Shown in pieces: positions 63,541-64,000 of a stretch of DNA of 64,000 bases. The notes under the pieces are model-generated. The model searched no databases. It saw nothing but the letters and a program-made list of their open reading frames with translations, and was not told where the DNA came from. The stretch covers positions 1,178,001-1,242,000 of the forward strand of contig NZ_CP013293.1 of NCBI RefSeq assembly GCF_001456155.1, read 5' to 3'. Position numbers and translations under genes: made by a program. This stretch comes from Chryseobacterium sp. IHB B 17019 (GTDB lineage: Bacteria > Bacteroidota > Bacteroidia > Flavobacteriales > Weeksellaceae). The stretch's first letter is position 1. The number at the start of each line of letters is the position of its first letter.

Positions 63541-63564
63541 AAAACCAAATAAACAATAATAATT

Positions 63565-63834
63565 ATGGCAACAGTAGTAAACGAACAAATCACAGACGCA
63601 GTAACGCAGTCGAACGTAAAAGTAGTGGCAGAAGCTCCGGCAATCGCCCTTGGAAACGTGTACCAGACGGCAGCACACTCAACAGGAATCATGTTTGAGA
63701 ATGCAGTGAATACACAAAACCAACAGAACATCTTAGGTCAGGCTGCAACAACGCAGGGCGTAATGCAGATCTATAGCCTGGATACCGTAGCAGACGCAAT
63801 TTCTATTGCTAAAATGCTGAATCCTACTGCTTAA
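63565..63834 (+). CDS. RebB family R-body structural protein, tandem copy 3
   Basis: An 89-residue copy nearly identical to copy 1 (changes at about residues 7, 22, 27, 72, 76 and 89). Synonymous codon differences between copies are frequent (for example in the VVNEQITDA region), so the proteins are conserved while the DNA has drifted, which argues for selection on all copies. Confidence 0.92.
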   Translation: MATVVNEQITDAVTQSNVKVVAEAPAIALGNVYQTAAHSTGIMFENAVNTQNQQNILGQAATTQGVMQIYSLDTVADAISIAKMLNPTA

Positions 63835-63861
63835 TAAAGCATTTGCTTAACCAGACAAGAC

Positions 63862-63887
63862 AGCCGGAGTATTTCCGGTTGTTTTTT
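63862..63887 (+). terminator. Inter-reb hairpin 3
   Basis: AGCCGGA and TCCGGTT around a 5-nt loop, followed by G and six T, a good intrinsic-terminator form. Confidence 0.7.
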
Positions 63888-63930
63888 AAATCAAAATCAA
63901 AAATTATAAACTTTAATAAACAATTACAAT

Positions 63931-64000
63931 ATGGCAACAGTAGTTAATGAACAAATTACAGACGCGGTTACACAGACGAACGTAAAAGTGGTGGCAGAAG
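63931..64000 (+). CDS. RebB family R-body structural protein, tandem copy 4 (cut by window edge)
   Basis: The first 23 codons are visible: MATVVNEQITDAVTQTNVKV and VAE, identical to copy 3 except Thr for Ser at position 16. The leader before it (AATAAACAATTACAAT) resembles those of copies 2 and 3. The array therefore extends beyond the window. Confidence 0.9.
   Translation, partial: MATVVNEQITDAVTQTNVKVVAE

Overview
The window comes from a low-GC member of the Bacteroidota, most likely a Chryseobacterium-like flavobacterium. The evidence is the Bacteroidota promoter pattern (TTTG, about 19 nt, TAnnTTTG) at several genes, type IX secretion C-terminal sorting domains on two secreted proteins, short repeat arrays between genes, and overall similarity of the housekeeping genes to that group. 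No ribosomal RNA is present; one tRNA-Ser(TGA) is.

Layout. 1-9 kb: the end of a YihY/BrkB membrane protein, nhaA, a bifunctional (p)ppGpp enzyme, a BNR-propeller secreted protein, acs and an Lrp/AsnC regulator. 8.3-14.3 kb: a pyrimidine/arginine block (pyrB, carA, carB). pyrB has a 23-codon leader ORF, a pause-type hairpin, a U-rich stretch and a terminator, the layout of UTP-sensed attenuation. A 23S-IVP-type four-helix-bundle gene flanked by heptameric repeats sits between carA and carB. 14.4-23.6 kb: small metabolic, repair and unknown genes, holA, trxB. 23.8-29.6 kb: tRNA-Ser followed by a decayed accessory stretch holding a delta-60 propeller protein, immunity-like paralogues, an EndoU-like toxin remnant, a frameshifted secreted protein and a dead XRE regulator, closed by a degenerate copy of the tRNA 3' end. 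29.7-32.6 kb: three Crp/Fnr regulators of identical length whose promoter regions share a TCATA box at the same distance from the -7 element. 33.0 kb: an Arr-type rifampin ADP-ribosyltransferase with an N-terminal helical repeat module.

34.1-54.4 kb is a Wzx/Wzy-type capsule or exopolysaccharide locus: a 4,6-dehydratase, Wza and Wzc, UDP-GlcNAc/GalNAc epimerase and dehydrogenase, polymerase, flippase, acyltransferase, ATP-grasp, three glycosyltransferases, a pyruvyl transferase and a PglC/PglD/PglE-like trio. The combination predicts an N,N'-diacetylbacillosamine-type first sugar followed by GalNAc or GalNAcA residues with acyl, pyruvyl and possibly amino-acid decorations.

54.9-64.0 kb is the most unusual part: a hybrid-free histidine kinase and NarL-type response regulator, two unknown genes on the opposite strand, and a long run of small genes of the RebB ('killing trait') family that build R-bodies (refractile protein ribbons). 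At least four nearly identical RebB copies stand in tandem at the right edge (the last one cut by the window), each complete copy followed by a similar hairpin. Upstream are a shorter RebB, two proteins with a divergent RebB-like core, and three unknown proteins. One junction contains an A10 run where a -1 shift would fuse two open frames. R-bodies are best known from proteobacteria, so a multi-gene Reb locus with its own two-component system in a flavobacterium is the main candidate for an under-described system here.
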